A stretch of 64,000 nucleotides of DNA from Aquihabitans sp. G128 (GTDB lineage: Bacteria > Actinomycetota > Acidimicrobiia > Acidimicrobiales > Iamiaceae), in assembly GCF_019048865.1 (NCBI RefSeq), contig NZ_CP077604.1, positions 4,278,001 through 4,342,000 of the forward strand, in the 5' to 3' direction. Shown in pieces: positions 26,736-36,395 of the stretch. How positions within the stretch are numbered: the first letter of the stretch is position 1; the number at the start of each line of letters is the position of its first letter. Under the pieces are notes generated by a model, which did not search any database, had not been told where the DNA came from, and saw only the letters and a program-made list of their open reading frames with translations. A program made the translations under genes and the position numbers.

Positions 26736-29186
26736 TTGTCCCCGCCGATCGCCCGCCGCAGCGCCGTGGCTCGTCGCGGCCAGCTGCTGCTGATCGGGGT
26801 GGCGGTCGCCCTGTCCGTGGCGTTCTCGGTGGCGTCGTTCGAGTTCGCCGCCCTGGTGGGCCAGGCGCTGGGCACGGGAACCACCACGTCGACATCGGTC
26901 ACCGACGCCCCGGCGGGTGCGGTGGTGCTCACGGCGCGCACCTCCGCGGCCACCACGTCGACCGCGCTCGACGACGACCTCATCGGAAAGGTGCGAGCTG
27001 TCGACGGCGTGTTGGTGGCCACCGGCACCTTCGACCAACCGGTGTCGTTCCGGCTGCGGGCTCGGGAGCAGCCCGAGCGGCCGGCCGCCCTGCGGGGCGT
27101 GGTGTTCTCGGGCTCGTTCGCCGAGCCGTGGACCCTCACCTCCGGCCGGGCGCCGACCGGGCCGGACGAGGTGGTCGTCGACGTCGGCGGCGCGGTGGTG
27201 GGCAAGGTCGCCGAGGGCAGCTTCGCCGACCTGGAGCTGCCGACCGGGCGGCGGACCGTGCAGGTGGTGGGCATCGCCTCGCTCGGCGGCGCACCGGCGA
27301 GCTCGGGTGATCTCACCCCGGCGCTGAGCGACGCCCACGTCCTGTTCGATCCCGGGTCGATCGGTGAGCTGCTGGGCGCGGTGGGCCGGGTCGACCGCAT
27401 CACGGTGCTGCCGGGTCCAGGCGTCGACCGCGACGAGCTGGCCGACCGGCTCGAGCCCGTGGTCGGCAGCGGCATCCGGGTCACGGCCACCAGCGACCCC
27501 AACGCCGTCGCCCAACAGGCCGTGGCCACGCTCGACGACGGCGTGCAGCAGGGCACCCGGGCCTTCGCCCTCCTCACCGTCGTGGTCGCCGTCATCGTGG
27601 TGGCCAACGTGTTCGCCGTCGTCCTCGCTCCCCGGACGCGCGAGCTGGCCCTGCTGCGCCTGGTGGGCGCGCCGCGGTGGCAGCTCGTGAGGTGGCTGCT
27701 GGGCGAAGCCCTCATCGTCGGCACGCTGGCCTCGGCCGTCGGGCTGGGGCTCGGGATCCCGCTCGGAGCGTTCGCTGCCGGCCTCGTGCAGACGGGCAGC
27801 GCAGAGGTGGGCACCACCGTCACCACCCAGATGCTGGTGGTGGCCCCGGTGGTGGGCATCGGGGTCACCCTGCTCGGCGCCCTCCTGCCCGCCCGCCGGG
27901 CCAGCCGGGTCCCGCCCATCGACGCCCTCACCGATCGGGGCGACGGCCGCCCGAGCGTGAACCGCGCCGTCATCCGGGTCCTGGGCGGCGGCATCGGCCG
28001 CATCGGCAGCGGCCTCACCCGCCTCACGCCCGGCGCGGCCCGGGCCGTGCCCGCCATGGCGTCGAGCAACGTGCGCCGCCGCCCGGCCGCCACCGCCGCC
28101 GCGGCCTCGACGCTGCTCGTGGGCCTGGTGCTGGTGGGCGCCGTCTCGGTGGCCGGCGCCTCCGTGCGGGCCGGACTGGCCACCCAGTTCGAGACCGAGT
28201 CGCGCGCCGACGCCTACGTCGAGCGACGCGGCGTGGTGCGGGTCGACCGCGACTCGCTCCTCGCTCGCATCAGCGAGAGCGGCCTGGCCATCGCCGGCAC
28301 CGCCGACGTGGTGAGCGTCGAGGGGTCCCTCGTGGCCGGCGACGCGACGGACAACCGGGTGGTGGCCGGGGACCTGGCCTCGATCGACTCGGTCATCGAC
28401 CTCGACGTGCAGGCCGGCCGCATCGCCGGGCCCGGGAGCGCCCTCGTCTCCACCGACGTCGCCGACGACCTCGGCGTGGCGCCCGGCGACGCCGTCACCC
28501 TGCGCTCGACGTCGGGCCGTGAGCGGAAGCTCCTCGTCTCCGGCACCTACGCCAACACCGCCTTCTACGGGCCGGTGGTGGTCGACATCACCGACGCCCA
28601 GGCCATCGGCGCCGACGGCACCTTCGAGCGCATGGCCGTGCGCTTCTCGGACGACGGCGTCGAGGGCTTCAGCGACGACGACGTCGACCGCTTCACGCTC
28701 TGGCAGCTCGAGCGGGTGGCCACGCAGTTCCCCCGGGTGAACGTCAGCTCGCCCGAGGAGTTCGCCGAGCTCAACACCTCGGTGGCCGACACCGTGCTGC
28801 GGATCGTCGCCGTGCTGCTGGGCTGCGCGGTCGCCATCGGCGCGGTTGGCCTGGCGGCCACCCTGTCGCTCGGTGTGCTCGAGCGGTCCACGGAGCTCTC
28901 GCGCCTGCGGGCGATGGGCGCCTCGAAGGGCCAGGTCCAAGCCCTGGTGACCCTCGAGGCGATGCTGGTGTGCCTCGGTGCCGCGGTCTGGGGCCTGGGC
29001 ATCGGCGCGCTCCTCGGCTGGTTCGGCCTGGGGCTCGCCCCCACCGACCTGGTCACCGTGCGCGTGGTGCCGTGGCGCCTGCTGCTTGGCGTGGGCGTCG
29101 GCTCGCTGGCGCTCGGCGCCCTGGTCGCCTGGATCCCCGCTCGTCGCGCCGCCGACCTCCCGCCCATCCGCGCCGCCAGCCAGTAG
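26736..29186 (+). CDS. ABC transporter permease, FtsX/MacB-like with two FtsX domains
   Basis: 816 residues from TTG 26736 (GTG 26766 is an alternative). One N-terminal membrane helix and a ~200-residue extracellular domain precede the first FtsX core (helices near 275-300, 320-345 and 360-390). A mid-protein helix and a second periplasmic-type domain precede the second core in the last 150 residues. The conserved cytoplasmic loops PRTRELALLRLVGAPRWQ and ERSTELSRLRAMGASKGQ mark the two repeats. Such permeases work with a separate LolD-like ATPase in lipoprotein or peptide export or cell-wall signalling. No ATPase gene is adjacent. The lipoprotein genes upstream may be functional partners. Confidence 0.87.
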   Translation: MSPPIARRSAVARRGQLLLIGVAVALSVAFSVASFEFAALVGQALGTGTTTSTSVTDAPAGAVVLTARTSAATTSTALDDDLIGKVRAVDGVLVATGTFDQPVSFRLRAREQPERPAALRGVVFSGSFAEPWTLTSGRAPTGPDEVVVDVGGAVVGKVAEGSFADLELPTGRRTVQVVGIASLGGAPASSGDLTPALSDAHVLFDPGSIGELLGAVGRVDRITVLPGPGVDRDELADRLEPVVGSGIRVTATSDPNAVAQQAVATLDDGVQQGTRAFALLTVVVAVIVVANVFAVVLAPRTRELALLRLVGAPRWQLVRWLLGEALIVGTLASAVGLGLGIPLGAFAAGLVQTGSAEVGTTVTTQMLVVAPVVGIGVTLLGALLPARRASRVPPIDALTDRGDGRPSVNRAVIRVLGGGIGRIGSGLTRLTPGAARAVPAMASSNVRRRPAATAAAASTLLVGLVLVGAVSVAGASVRAGLATQFETESRADAYVERRGVVRVDRDSLLARISESGLAIAGTADVVSVEGSLVAGDATDNRVVAGDLASIDSVIDLDVQAGRIAGPGSALVSTDVADDLGVAPGDAVTLRSTSGRERKLLVSGTYANTAFYGPVVVDITDAQAIGADGTFERMAVRFSDDGVEGFSDDDVDRFTLWQLERVATQFPRVNVSSPEEFAELNTSVADTVLRIVAVLLGCAVAIGAVGLAATLSLGVLERSTELSRLRAMGASKGQVQALVTLEAMLVCLGAAVWGLGIGALLGWFGLGLAPTDLVTVRVVPWRLLLGVGVGSLALGALVAWIPARRAADLPPIRAASQ

Positions 29187-29208
29187 CCGCTCGTCGCTGG
29201 CCCGAGCC

Positions 29209-31836
29209 TCAGTCGATGAGCTCGACGTGGCCCTCGGTGCCGTGGACGCGGATGCGCTGGCCGTCCCGGATGAGGCGGGTGGCGCCCTCGACGCCGACGA
29301 CGGCGGGGAGGCCGTACTCGCGGGCGATCACGGCGCCGTGGGTCATGAGGCCGCCGACCTCGGTCACCAGGCCGGCGACGGCCACGAACAGCGGCGACCA
29401 GCTGGGGTCGGTGTAGGCGGTGACCAGGATGTCGCCGGGCTCGACGGCGGCCTCGCCCAGGTCGTGCACCACGCGGGCCCGGCCCTCGACGGTGCCGGTC
29501 GACACCGCCAGGCCCACGAGGGCGCCCTCGGGCACGTCGGTGCGGCGGTAGGTGCCGCGGACGGCCTCGCCCTCCGAGGTCAGCACGCGCGGCGGGACGA
29601 GGCGCTGGTAGGTGGCGAAGGCCTCCTTGCGCTGGTCGACCAGGGCGCCGTCGACGGCGGTCCCCGCCGCCACGGACTGCAGCTCGGCGAAGGACAGGAA
29701 GTCGGCGTCCTCCCGGTCCCGCAGCAGGCCCGCCGCCACGAGCCGGTCGGCCTCCGCCAGGAGCGCCTGCTTGTAGACCCAGGAGCGGCAGACGATGGCG
29801 TACTTCGGGAACTCGCGGAAGCCGGCGAACGTGCGGACCCGAGCGATCATCTCGGCCGCCTCGTCGGCCTTCGCGTCGCCGTCGGGCAGGGCGCGCAGGC
29901 GAGCCAGCACCTCGACGGCCTTGGCCTCGGCCTCCCGTCGGCCCTGCTCGAAGCGGCGCCGACCCTCACCGGGCTCGAAGGCCCGGACGTTGCCGAGGAT
30001 CAGCGGCACCAGCGTGCTGGGCCGCTCGTTCCAGCGCGGTCGGGTGAGGTCGATCTCGCCGACGCACCGCATGCCGTAGCGGGCGAGGAAGCCGACGATG
30101 GCGCCGCGAGCGGCATCGCCACCGTCGAGGGCCGGGAGCCGGTCGAGCAGGTCGTCGCCGGGGCCCTCCTCCAGGAAGGCGATCACCTCCGGGTGCGGCC
30201 GGACGGCATCGGCCACGTCGAGCAGGGCCAGCCCCATCTCCGAGGTGACGTTGTTCGCCACCGACTGGCTCAGGGTGTCGACCGCGCCCTTCTCGCCCAG
30301 CCACTCGAGCAGGTGCTCGTTGAGCCACCCGGCGGCGTCCATGCCCGACATCAGCGCCTGGTGGCCCACCGGGTCCCACAGCACCCGCTTGAGCTCCTGG
30401 ATGTCCTCGAGGATGAACGCCAGCAGCTCGGGCCCGGCCTTGCCGCGGATCTCGCGCTCGGTCGCGGCGATCGACGCCTCCGCCTGCTGGATCAGCGCGG
30501 TCACAACCGCGGGATCGGTGGCGATCGGGTCGGGTGCCGTCCCGGGAGGCGGGCCGGCCGGAGCACCACCGGGACCGGCATCGGGGGCCGGCGGGGGCTC
30601 CGGGAGGAAGCCGTCGCGGTCGACGATCGCCTGCAGCGCGTCGCCCACCAGGGGGTCCGCCGTGCCCAGCGCGCCCAGCACCGCGGCGCGGCTGGCCGGG
30701 GCGGCGAGCATCGGCGTGACGTCGACGAAGAGCCGGCCGGCGGCCTCGTGCATCACCGGGCGGGCCTTGAGCTGCCAGAGGTTCAGGCCCAGCGGCTTCA
30801 TGGGGTCGGTCATCATCTGCTGGTGCCCGACGGACACGTAGACGTGGTTGGCGTCGTCGGCCGATGCCGGCGCCGGGGCGGGGGCGGGGAACAGCGTGGT
30901 GATCGGTCGGCTCTGCACGATCCGGAAGCCGTCGTCGACCAGGCACCACTCGATGTCCTGCGGACGGCCGAGGGCCGCCTCGATGCGACGGCCGAGCGCC
31001 GCAAGGTGCAGGACCTCGGCGTCGGCCAGCGCCGGCACCGCCTGGTCGCCAGGGGCGACCGCCTGCTCCTCGGTCCCTCCGCTCGCCAGCGCGACGGTGG
31101 CGACCTGCTTGTGGCCGGTGCGCCGCTCGACGATGGCGCCGTCGCGCACCCGGTAGCTGTCGGCGTCGACCCGTCCCGAGACCAAGGCCTCGCCCAGGCC
31201 GACCGTGGCCTCGACCGCCGCAACCTTCCGGTTGCCGGTGATCGGGTCGGCCGTGAACAGCACCCCTGACGCCCGGGGCAGCACGAGCTGCTGCACGACG
31301 ACGGCCATCTGCACGGTGCGGTGGTCGATGCCGTTGCGGATGCGGTACGTGACCGCTCGCTCGGTGAACAGCGACGCCCAGCACCGGCGGACGTGGAGGA
31401 GCACCTCGTCGGCGCCGACGACGTTCAGGTAGGTGTCCTGCTGGCCCGCGAACGACGCGGTGGGCAGGTCCTCGGCCGTGGCGCTGGACCGGACGGCGAG
31501 CGCCGTGCCGTCGCCCAGGTGGGCCAGCGCCGCGGTGATGGCGGCGGACAGGTCGGGCGGGAGGACGGTGGCCTCGACGGCCGCTCGAACCGCGGCGCTC
31601 TGCGTCCGGACCGCGTCGCCATCGTCAGGGCTGACCGCTCCCAGCCCCTCGAGCAGCTCGGCGACGAGGGAGGAGCCGCCGACCACCCGCCGGAAGGCGT
31701 CCGTCGTCACGCAGAAGCCGGGCGGCACGACCACCCCGTCGATGCCGGCCAGGGCCCCGAGGCCGGCGCCCTTGCCGCCGGCGAGCGCCCGCTGCCCCTC
31801 GTCGAGCTCGTGCAGGTCCAGCACCTCGCTGCGCAT
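29209..31836 (-). CDS. rph: Rifamycin-inactivating phosphotransferase
   Basis: 875 residues, close to known RPH enzymes. An N-terminal ATP-grasp domain has GGKGAGLGAL, RSSATAEDLPTASFAGQQDT and FTADPITGNRK. The middle rifamycin-binding domain shows GHQQMMTDPMKPLGLNLW. The C-terminal swivelling domain carries the catalytic His in GGLMTHGAVIAREYGLPAVV and ends in RIRVHGTEGHVE. The enzyme uses ATP to phosphorylate the ansa-bridge hydroxyl of rifamycins, giving AMP and phosphate. These motifs fit RPH better than PEP synthase. A near-consensus rifamycin-associated element lies 93 bases upstream of the ATG, supporting the call and predicting induction by rifamycins. Ribosome-binding site GAGGTG. Confidence 0.9.
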   Translation of the reverse strand: MRSEVLDLHELDEGQRALAGGKGAGLGALAGIDGVVVPPGFCVTTDAFRRVVGGSSLVAELLEGLGAVSPDDGDAVRTQSAAVRAAVEATVLPPDLSAAITAALAHLGDGTALAVRSSATAEDLPTASFAGQQDTYLNVVGADEVLLHVRRCWASLFTERAVTYRIRNGIDHRTVQMAVVVQQLVLPRASGVLFTADPITGNRKVAAVEATVGLGEALVSGRVDADSYRVRDGAIVERRTGHKQVATVALASGGTEEQAVAPGDQAVPALADAEVLHLAALGRRIEAALGRPQDIEWCLVDDGFRIVQSRPITTLFPAPAPAPASADDANHVYVSVGHQQMMTDPMKPLGLNLWQLKARPVMHEAAGRLFVDVTPMLAAPASRAAVLGALGTADPLVGDALQAIVDRDGFLPEPPPAPDAGPGGAPAGPPPGTAPDPIATDPAVVTALIQQAEASIAATEREIRGKAGPELLAFILEDIQELKRVLWDPVGHQALMSGMDAAGWLNEHLLEWLGEKGAVDTLSQSVANNVTSEMGLALLDVADAVRPHPEVIAFLEEGPGDDLLDRLPALDGGDAARGAIVGFLARYGMRCVGEIDLTRPRWNERPSTLVPLILGNVRAFEPGEGRRRFEQGRREAEAKAVEVLARLRALPDGDAKADEAAEMIARVRTFAGFREFPKYAIVCRSWVYKQALLAEADRLVAAGLLRDREDADFLSFAELQSVAAGTAVDGALVDQRKEAFATYQRLVPPRVLTSEGEAVRGTYRRTDVPEGALVGLAVSTGTVEGRARVVHDLGEAAVEPGDILVTAYTDPSWSPLFVAVAGLVTEVGGLMTHGAVIAREYGLPAVVGVEGATRLIRDGQRIRVHGTEGHVELID

Positions 31837-32155
31837 CGGTCACCTCGTCCTTCGGGCCGTGGCGGCCCTCGTCGTCCGCGTCGACCGCCACCGGGCCGAC
31901 CTGCGGCGTGCAGTGTCAGCACACTCCGGTCGCTTGCGGCAAGCCCCCCCCACCTGCGTGTACTTTTGGTCCTGGCGGGGCCGGAGCGGCGGCTTCGGGG
32001 CCCTCGCCGACGGGCTGGTCGGCCTCCTGGTGACGCCTTCGTCGCGTCGATCGACGGGTCGGTCACCGGGCTGTTCGAGCGCCGGCGATGAGTTCGCGCC
32101 AGGCTCGTCGTCGTAGCGGGTGGGCTGCAGCCGCGCGCCCGCGAGAGGAGCCACC
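31837..32155. other. Divergent intergenic region between rph and the DUF899 gene
   Basis: 319 bases. Holds the RAE-like repeat, a C8 run next to it (31944-31951), a short T run (ACTTTTGG, 31962-31969), and the GAGAGGAG ribosome-binding site of the DUF899 gene. I see no gene in it. Confidence 0.6.
31929..31947 (-). promoter_or_regulatory. Rifamycin-associated element (RAE)-like inverted repeat
   Basis: GTCGCTTGCGGCAAGCCCC on the plus strand matches the RAE consensus as I recall it (GGGGCTTGCGGCAAGSCCC) at 17 of 19 positions. RAEs lie upstream of rifamycin-inactivating genes in actinomycetes and mediate induction by rifamycins. This one lies 93-111 bases before the rph start and over 200 bases from the divergent DUF899 gene. 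Confidence 0.75.
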
Positions 32156-32863
32156 ATGTCGGACGAGACCACCACCACGGACCGAGCGGCCGCCCTGCCG
32201 CCGGTCGTCGACCAGGCCACGTGGGAGGCCGAGCTGGCCGACCTGCGAGCCCGCGAGAAGGCCGCGACGCGGGAGCTCGACGCCATCGCGGCCGCCCGGC
32301 GGCGGCTGCCGATGGTGGCGATGCCCGACTACGTGCTGGAGGGCGCCGACGGTCCGGTGCGCCTGGTCGACGTGTTCGAGGGCAAGCCCCAGCTGATCGT
32401 CTACAACCACATGTGGTTCCCGGGCGAGACCTGGCAGTGCGGGGGCTGCACCGGCTTCACCAGCCAGTTCACCCGCCTCGAGTTCCTCGACGGCTACGAC
32501 GCCCGCTTCGTGATCGTCACCCAGGGCCCCATCGACGAGGCCCTCGCCTACAAGGCGCGGGTGGGCAACAAGATGGACTGGTACTCCACGGCGGACAGCC
32601 CGTTCGGCGAGGACGTGGGCGCGCCGCTCGGCGGTGGCTTCCAGCTCAACGTCTTCCTGCGCGATGGCGACAACGTCTACCGGACCTACAACACCCAGGG
32701 GCGCGGCACCGAGCAGGTCAGCCACAGCTTCCCGCTGATCGACCTGCTGCCCTACGGGCGCCAGGAGGAGTGGCAGGACTCGCCCGAGGGCTGGCCCCAG
32801 TCGCCCACCTACAGCCGCTGGGCGCCGCCCGAGGCCTTCGCCCGGTACGCCGACGAGGGCTGA
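32156..32863 (+). CDS. DUF899 thioredoxin-like protein
   Basis: 235 residues after a strong GAGAGGAG site. N-terminal helix with Glu/Arg-rich heptads, then the DUF899 core: YNHMWFPGETWQCGGCTGFT (Cys pair CGGC in the thioredoxin-like position), FVIVTQGP, a VYRTYNTQGRGTEQ strand and PYGRQEEW. DUF899 proteins have a thioredoxin-like fold and are thought to be oxidoreductases or peroxidase-like, with no defined substrate. It is divergent from rph, but the RAE is placed for rph; shared control is possible yet unproven. Confidence 0.87.
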   Translation: MSDETTTTDRAAALPPVVDQATWEAELADLRAREKAATRELDAIAAARRRLPMVAMPDYVLEGADGPVRLVDVFEGKPQLIVYNHMWFPGETWQCGGCTGFTSQFTRLEFLDGYDARFVIVTQGPIDEALAYKARVGNKMDWYSTADSPFGEDVGAPLGGGFQLNVFLRDGDNVYRTYNTQGRGTEQVSHSFPLIDLLPYGRQEEWQDSPEGWPQSPTYSRWAPPEAFARYADEG

Positions 32864-32937
32864 GCACGCCGGGCCGGACCAGCCCCCGCCGGCCGTTCGG
32901 TAGGGTTCCACCTCCGACGAGCAGGTGAGGTTGGCGC

Positions 32938-33927
32938 ATGGCAGGCGGTCTGGTCGGGTTGCTCGATGACGTCGCCGCGCTGGCCAAGCTGGCCGCCGCG
33001 TCGGTCGACGACGTGGGGGTGGCCGCCGGCCGGGCCAGCCTGAAGGCCGCCGGCGTGGTCGTCGACGACGCCGCCGTGACCCCGGCCTACGTGCGGGGCC
33101 TGGCCGCCGACCGCGAGCTGCCCATCATCAGGCGCATCGCCCTCGGGTCCTTGCGCAACAAGCTCCTGATGATCCTGCCGGCGGCGCTGCTGCTGAGCGA
33201 GATCGCCCCCACCGTGGTGGAGGTCATCCTCATGTTCGGCGGGTGCTTCCTCGCCTACGAAGGCGCCCACAAGGTGATCGGCGCGCTACGCCACGACGAC
33301 CACGACCACGGCGCGCCGGCCGCCGAGCACGGGCCCGAGGCCGAGGAGCGCACGATCACCGGGGCCATCCGCACCGACTTCATCCTGTCGGCCGAGATCA
33401 TGGTGATCTCGCTGAAGGAGGTGCTCGAGGAGCCCGTCGTGTCTCGAGGCGTGATCCTCGCCGTGGTGGGCGTGCTCATCACCGTCGCCGTCTACGGCGT
33501 GGTGGCGCTCATCGTGAAGATGGACGACATCGGGCTGAAGCTCGCCGAGCGCCCGTCGCCCCGATCGCAGCGAACCGGGATGGCCCTGGTGACCGGCATG
33601 CCGAAGCTCCTCGCGGCCCTGTCGGTCATCGGCACCGCCGCCATGCTCTGGGTGGGTGGCCACATCCTGCTGGTGGGCGCCGACGAGCTCGGCTGCGCGT
33701 GGCCGTACCACCTCGTCCACGAGGCCGAGCACGCCGTCCACGGCGTGGCCGGCGTCGGTGGGGTGCTGGCCTGGCTGGTGAACACCGCGATCTCGGCGGT
33801 GGTCGGGATGGCCGTCGGCTCCCTCGTGGCCACCGTGGTGGCCCGCCTCCCCCTTCGGCCCGAAGGGCCACGCTTCCGCCCACTGACCTCGGTCCGGTCC
33901 GGCCGGGCCGGCCCCGCCGCACGGTGA
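32938..33927 (+). CDS. DUF808 inner-membrane protein (YedI-like)
   Basis: 329 residues. Opens MAGGLVGLLDDVAALAKLAA and contains GSLRNKLLMILPAALLLSEI and TDFILSAEIMVISLKEVLEE, the conserved blocks of the DUF808 family, plus six or so hydrophobic helices. A His/Asp-rich cytoplasmic loop (HDDHDHGAPAAEH) could bind metal. Function unknown in any species. A TAGGGT -10-like hexamer lies near 32902, and a short leader with GTGAGGT follows, so the gene has its own promoter. Confidence 0.88.
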   Translation: MAGGLVGLLDDVAALAKLAAASVDDVGVAAGRASLKAAGVVVDDAAVTPAYVRGLAADRELPIIRRIALGSLRNKLLMILPAALLLSEIAPTVVEVILMFGGCFLAYEGAHKVIGALRHDDHDHGAPAAEHGPEAEERTITGAIRTDFILSAEIMVISLKEVLEEPVVSRGVILAVVGVLITVAVYGVVALIVKMDDIGLKLAERPSPRSQRTGMALVTGMPKLLAALSVIGTAAMLWVGGHILLVGADELGCAWPYHLVHEAEHAVHGVAGVGGVLAWLVNTAISAVVGMAVGSLVATVVARLPLRPEGPRFRPLTSVRSGRAGPAAR

Positions 33928-34026
33928 TCGGCGAGCGCGGCGGGCGCCGGTACGTTGGGCCGCCGTGCACCGGCGGATGGCCGGTCGGCCGTCCCCGGGG
34001 CGGCACCCTCGAGATCGGGAGCCCGC

Positions 34027-34831
34027 ATGGATGGCGACGACGGCCTGGTCCTGTACCGCCGCGAGGGCGGGCGGTTCGCCCCGACGGCGCTGACCGGCGG
34101 CCCGTGGGACCCGGGCGCGCAGGCCGGCAGCGCCACCACGGCCCTGCTCGCGTGGGCGGTGGAGCAGGTGCCGACGCTGGCCCCCCCTGCGCACCGTGCG
34201 CTGCACCTTCGACCTGCTGCGCCCTGCTCCGGTCCGCCCGCTGGACGTGCAGACGGAGGTGGTCCGCGAGGGCAAGCGCATCCAGGTGGTGGACACCGGC
34301 CTGTACGACGGCGACGTGTGCGTGGCCGCCTGTCGGGCGCTGCGCATGCGGCGGGGGACGGCGTCGCCCGCCGTGGCCGAGGACCCGGCGCTGCCCGCCC
34401 TGGTGGTCCCGCCGCCGCCGGGCGAGCCCAAGTGGTCCGAGGCGGCCCGCACCTTCGAGCTGCCCGGGATCATGGGCGCCTACGACGCCCGGACCCCGGT
34501 CGACGGCGATCCGGCCTGGCCCACCACCACGTGGCTGCGGCTGCGGGCCACGGTGGTGGAGGGCACGCCGACGCCGGCCGTGGTGGCGCTGGCCGCGGCA
34601 GCCGACTTCGTGAGCAACTCGGCCAACCACGCCGGCCCCGAGTCGTGGACGATGATCAACGCCGACGTGTCGCTCGACGTGGTGCGCGAGCCCACCTCCG
34701 ACTGGCTGGCCGTCGAGGTCCGCACCTCGTTCGCCCCTGACGGCATCGGCCACTCCACCGGCCGCATCTACGACGAGTCGGGCTTCGTCGCCTCGGCCAT
34801 GACCATGGGCCTGGTGGAGCCCCGCTCCTAG
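34027..34831 (+). CDS. Acyl-CoA thioesterase-like (TesB/4HBT) protein, frameshifted
   Basis: 267 residues if the C7 run at 34181-34187 is read as C6. As sequenced, the first 50 codons (MDGDDGLVLYRREGGRFAPT) are in one frame and the rest (VRCTFDLLRPAPVRPLDVQT onward) in the next. Joined, it reads ...VPTLAPLRTVRCTFDLLRP, typical of actinobacterial double-hotdog thioesterases. The end SWTMINADVSLDVVREP and GHSTGRIYDESGFVAS match the second hotdog. It would hydrolyse acyl-CoA thioesters. The same GC7TG context disrupts the sigma factor gene at 59263, so a sequence error is likely. Start ATG is uncertain because no clear ribosome-binding site is seen. Confidence 0.75.
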
Positions 34832-35003
34832 GCGGAGTGGCGATGGGGCGCTCCCCCGGTGGAGGGCCGGAGGCCGTCGGGCGGTCCGGGGGCGGAGCGG
34901 CGGCAAAGCGCCTGGTCGACCCCGGTTCGTCGAGGCCATGGCCCACATGGCCGGCAGCCCGTCGTGGCGCCGCCGGGGAGAGGCCGAGCGGGCGGCCAAG
35001 CGG

Positions 35004-35633
35004 TCAGTCGATGCCGAGGGCGGCGAGGGCGTCGGTGACGTCGGCGGGGGAGCGGACGAGCACGGCGGGCATGCCGAGCGCTCGGGCGGCGTCGACGTTC
35101 TCGGCGGTGTCGTCGAAGAACAGGATGCGCTCGAGCGGGACGCCCACCTCGTCGGCCACGTGGCGGAACGCCGCCTCCTCGGGCTTGCGCAGCCCGATCG
35201 TCGAGGAGCTGAACACGTGGCGGAACGCCGCCAGCTCGGCGGCGAAGCGCGGCTCCCAGGCGCTCTGGTGCAGCACGTTGGTGTTGGTGAACGCGTAGGT
35301 CGGCAGCACGGCCGCCGCCCGGGCCACCAGCTCGGCCATGCCCGGCAGGGGGCCGAGGTAGATGTCGTTCCAGCCGGCGGCCAGCTCGTCGTCGGAGAGG
35401 TCGACGCCGAGGGTGGTGCGCAGGTGGGCGAGGTAGCCGGCGGTGTCGAGGTGGGCCCGCTCGTGGCGCTCGTAGGCGTCGTCGACGGTGAAGCGGCCGA
35501 CGAGGGCACCGGGCTCGAGGTGGGCGGAGGCCTCCCAGTGCCGCACCGCCCGGTCGAAGTCGATGCCGAAGACCACGCCGCCCAGGTCGAACAGCAGGGC
35601 GTCGACGGTGGGCGGGGGCTCGGGCGTCACCAT
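35004..35633 (-). CDS. HAD-superfamily hydrolase (subfamily IA)
   Basis: 209 residues; ATG 35633 has AAGGTGG upstream, and a GTG nine bases further up is possible. Motif I is ALLFDLGGVVFG, where the usual second Asp of DxD is Gly. Motif II Thr/Ser is in YAFTNTN, motif III Lys in GLRKPEEAAF, motif IV in ILFFDDTAENVDAARALGM. Members dephosphorylate small metabolites. The DxG form of motif I occurs in the epoxide-hydrolase N-domain-like/HAD-IA group, so activity is plausible but not certain. It is on the same strand as the next upstream gene. Confidence 0.85.
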   Translation of the reverse strand: MVTPEPPPTVDALLFDLGGVVFGIDFDRAVRHWEASAHLEPGALVGRFTVDDAYERHERAHLDTAGYLAHLRTTLGVDLSDDELAAGWNDIYLGPLPGMAELVARAAAVLPTYAFTNTNVLHQSAWEPRFAAELAAFRHVFSSSTIGLRKPEEAAFRHVADEVGVPLERILFFDDTAENVDAARALGMPAVLVRSPADVTDALAALGID

Positions 35634-35720
35634 GGCGCCCACCTTGGCACGGCCGGCCGCTCGATCCGGTCGATCGCCGTGGGTCCGGTCGATCGCGGTG
35701 GGTCTCGAACCGACGGGCGG

Positions 35721-36341
35721 TCAGGTGGGCTCGGCGTGGCGGATGGTGGTGGTGACGGCGACCATGCTCGGCGTGCGGGGCGTGGAGCTGAAGCCGAACC
35801 GCACCGGGGGCCACACGTCGGCCAGCGCACCCAGGTCGTCGCCCGCCAGGGTGGCACGCACGTCGGTGAGCTGGTGCTGGTCGGTGGCGCCGTACCACTC
35901 GTGGCGGCCGTTGCCGGCGGTGCCGCGGGTGCGGACGCCGCGCAGGACCACCCGGGCGATGGGGTCGATCAGCGTGCACCACCAGGTGGACCGGGCGATC
36001 GGGCCGGGGACGGCGCGCAGCAGCCACCCGACGGCCGACCGCCGCCCGGTGCCCACGTCGGCCACCAGGTCCCCCGCCTCGACGTGCAGCGTGGTTGCGG
36101 TGCGCTCGGCGACGACCGGCACGATCCGCACCTGGTCGAACGTGTAGGTGCCCTCCACGAACTCGGCCACCTGGGTGGTGGGCGCCAGCAGCGTGCGGGT
36201 CCCGTCGGGTGCCTCGTGCATGACGTCGGCGAAGGGCCCGAACGGCGAGTCGGGCCACCGCCCCACCACCACCCGATGCCCCGACGCGGTCCCGAACCCG
36301 CAGATCTCGCCCCGGAACACCTCGTACCGCTGGTCAGCCAC
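35721..36341 (-). CDS. Conserved hypothetical protein
   Basis: 206 residues from GTG. The sequence looks like a compact alpha/beta domain with several strands (YEVFRGEICGFGTASGHRVV; FSSTPRTPSMVAVTTTIRHA), no signal peptide and no membrane segment. I do not recognise a family with a function. GTG is preceded by TAGGCC six bases away, resembling the leaderless arrangement seen elsewhere. Confidence 0.6.
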   Translation of the reverse strand: MADQRYEVFRGEICGFGTASGHRVVVGRWPDSPFGPFADVMHEAPDGTRTLLAPTTQVAEFVEGTYTFDQVRIVPVVAERTATTLHVEAGDLVADVGTGRRSAVGWLLRAVPGPIARSTWWCTLIDPIARVVLRGVRTRGTAGNGRHEWYGATDQHQLTDVRATLAGDDLGALADVWPPVRFGFSSTPRTPSMVAVTTTIRHAEPT

Positions 36342-36395
36342 GGGCCCGGCCTACCCGCTCCACCCGCGTTCCGCGCCCCACCCGCCCGCCGTCCC

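Noticed and set aside
29209..31836. Phosphoenolpyruvate synthase
   Set aside because: Domain order and MMTDPMKPLG and VHGTEGHVE blocks fit rifamycin phosphotransferase, and the RAE supports that.
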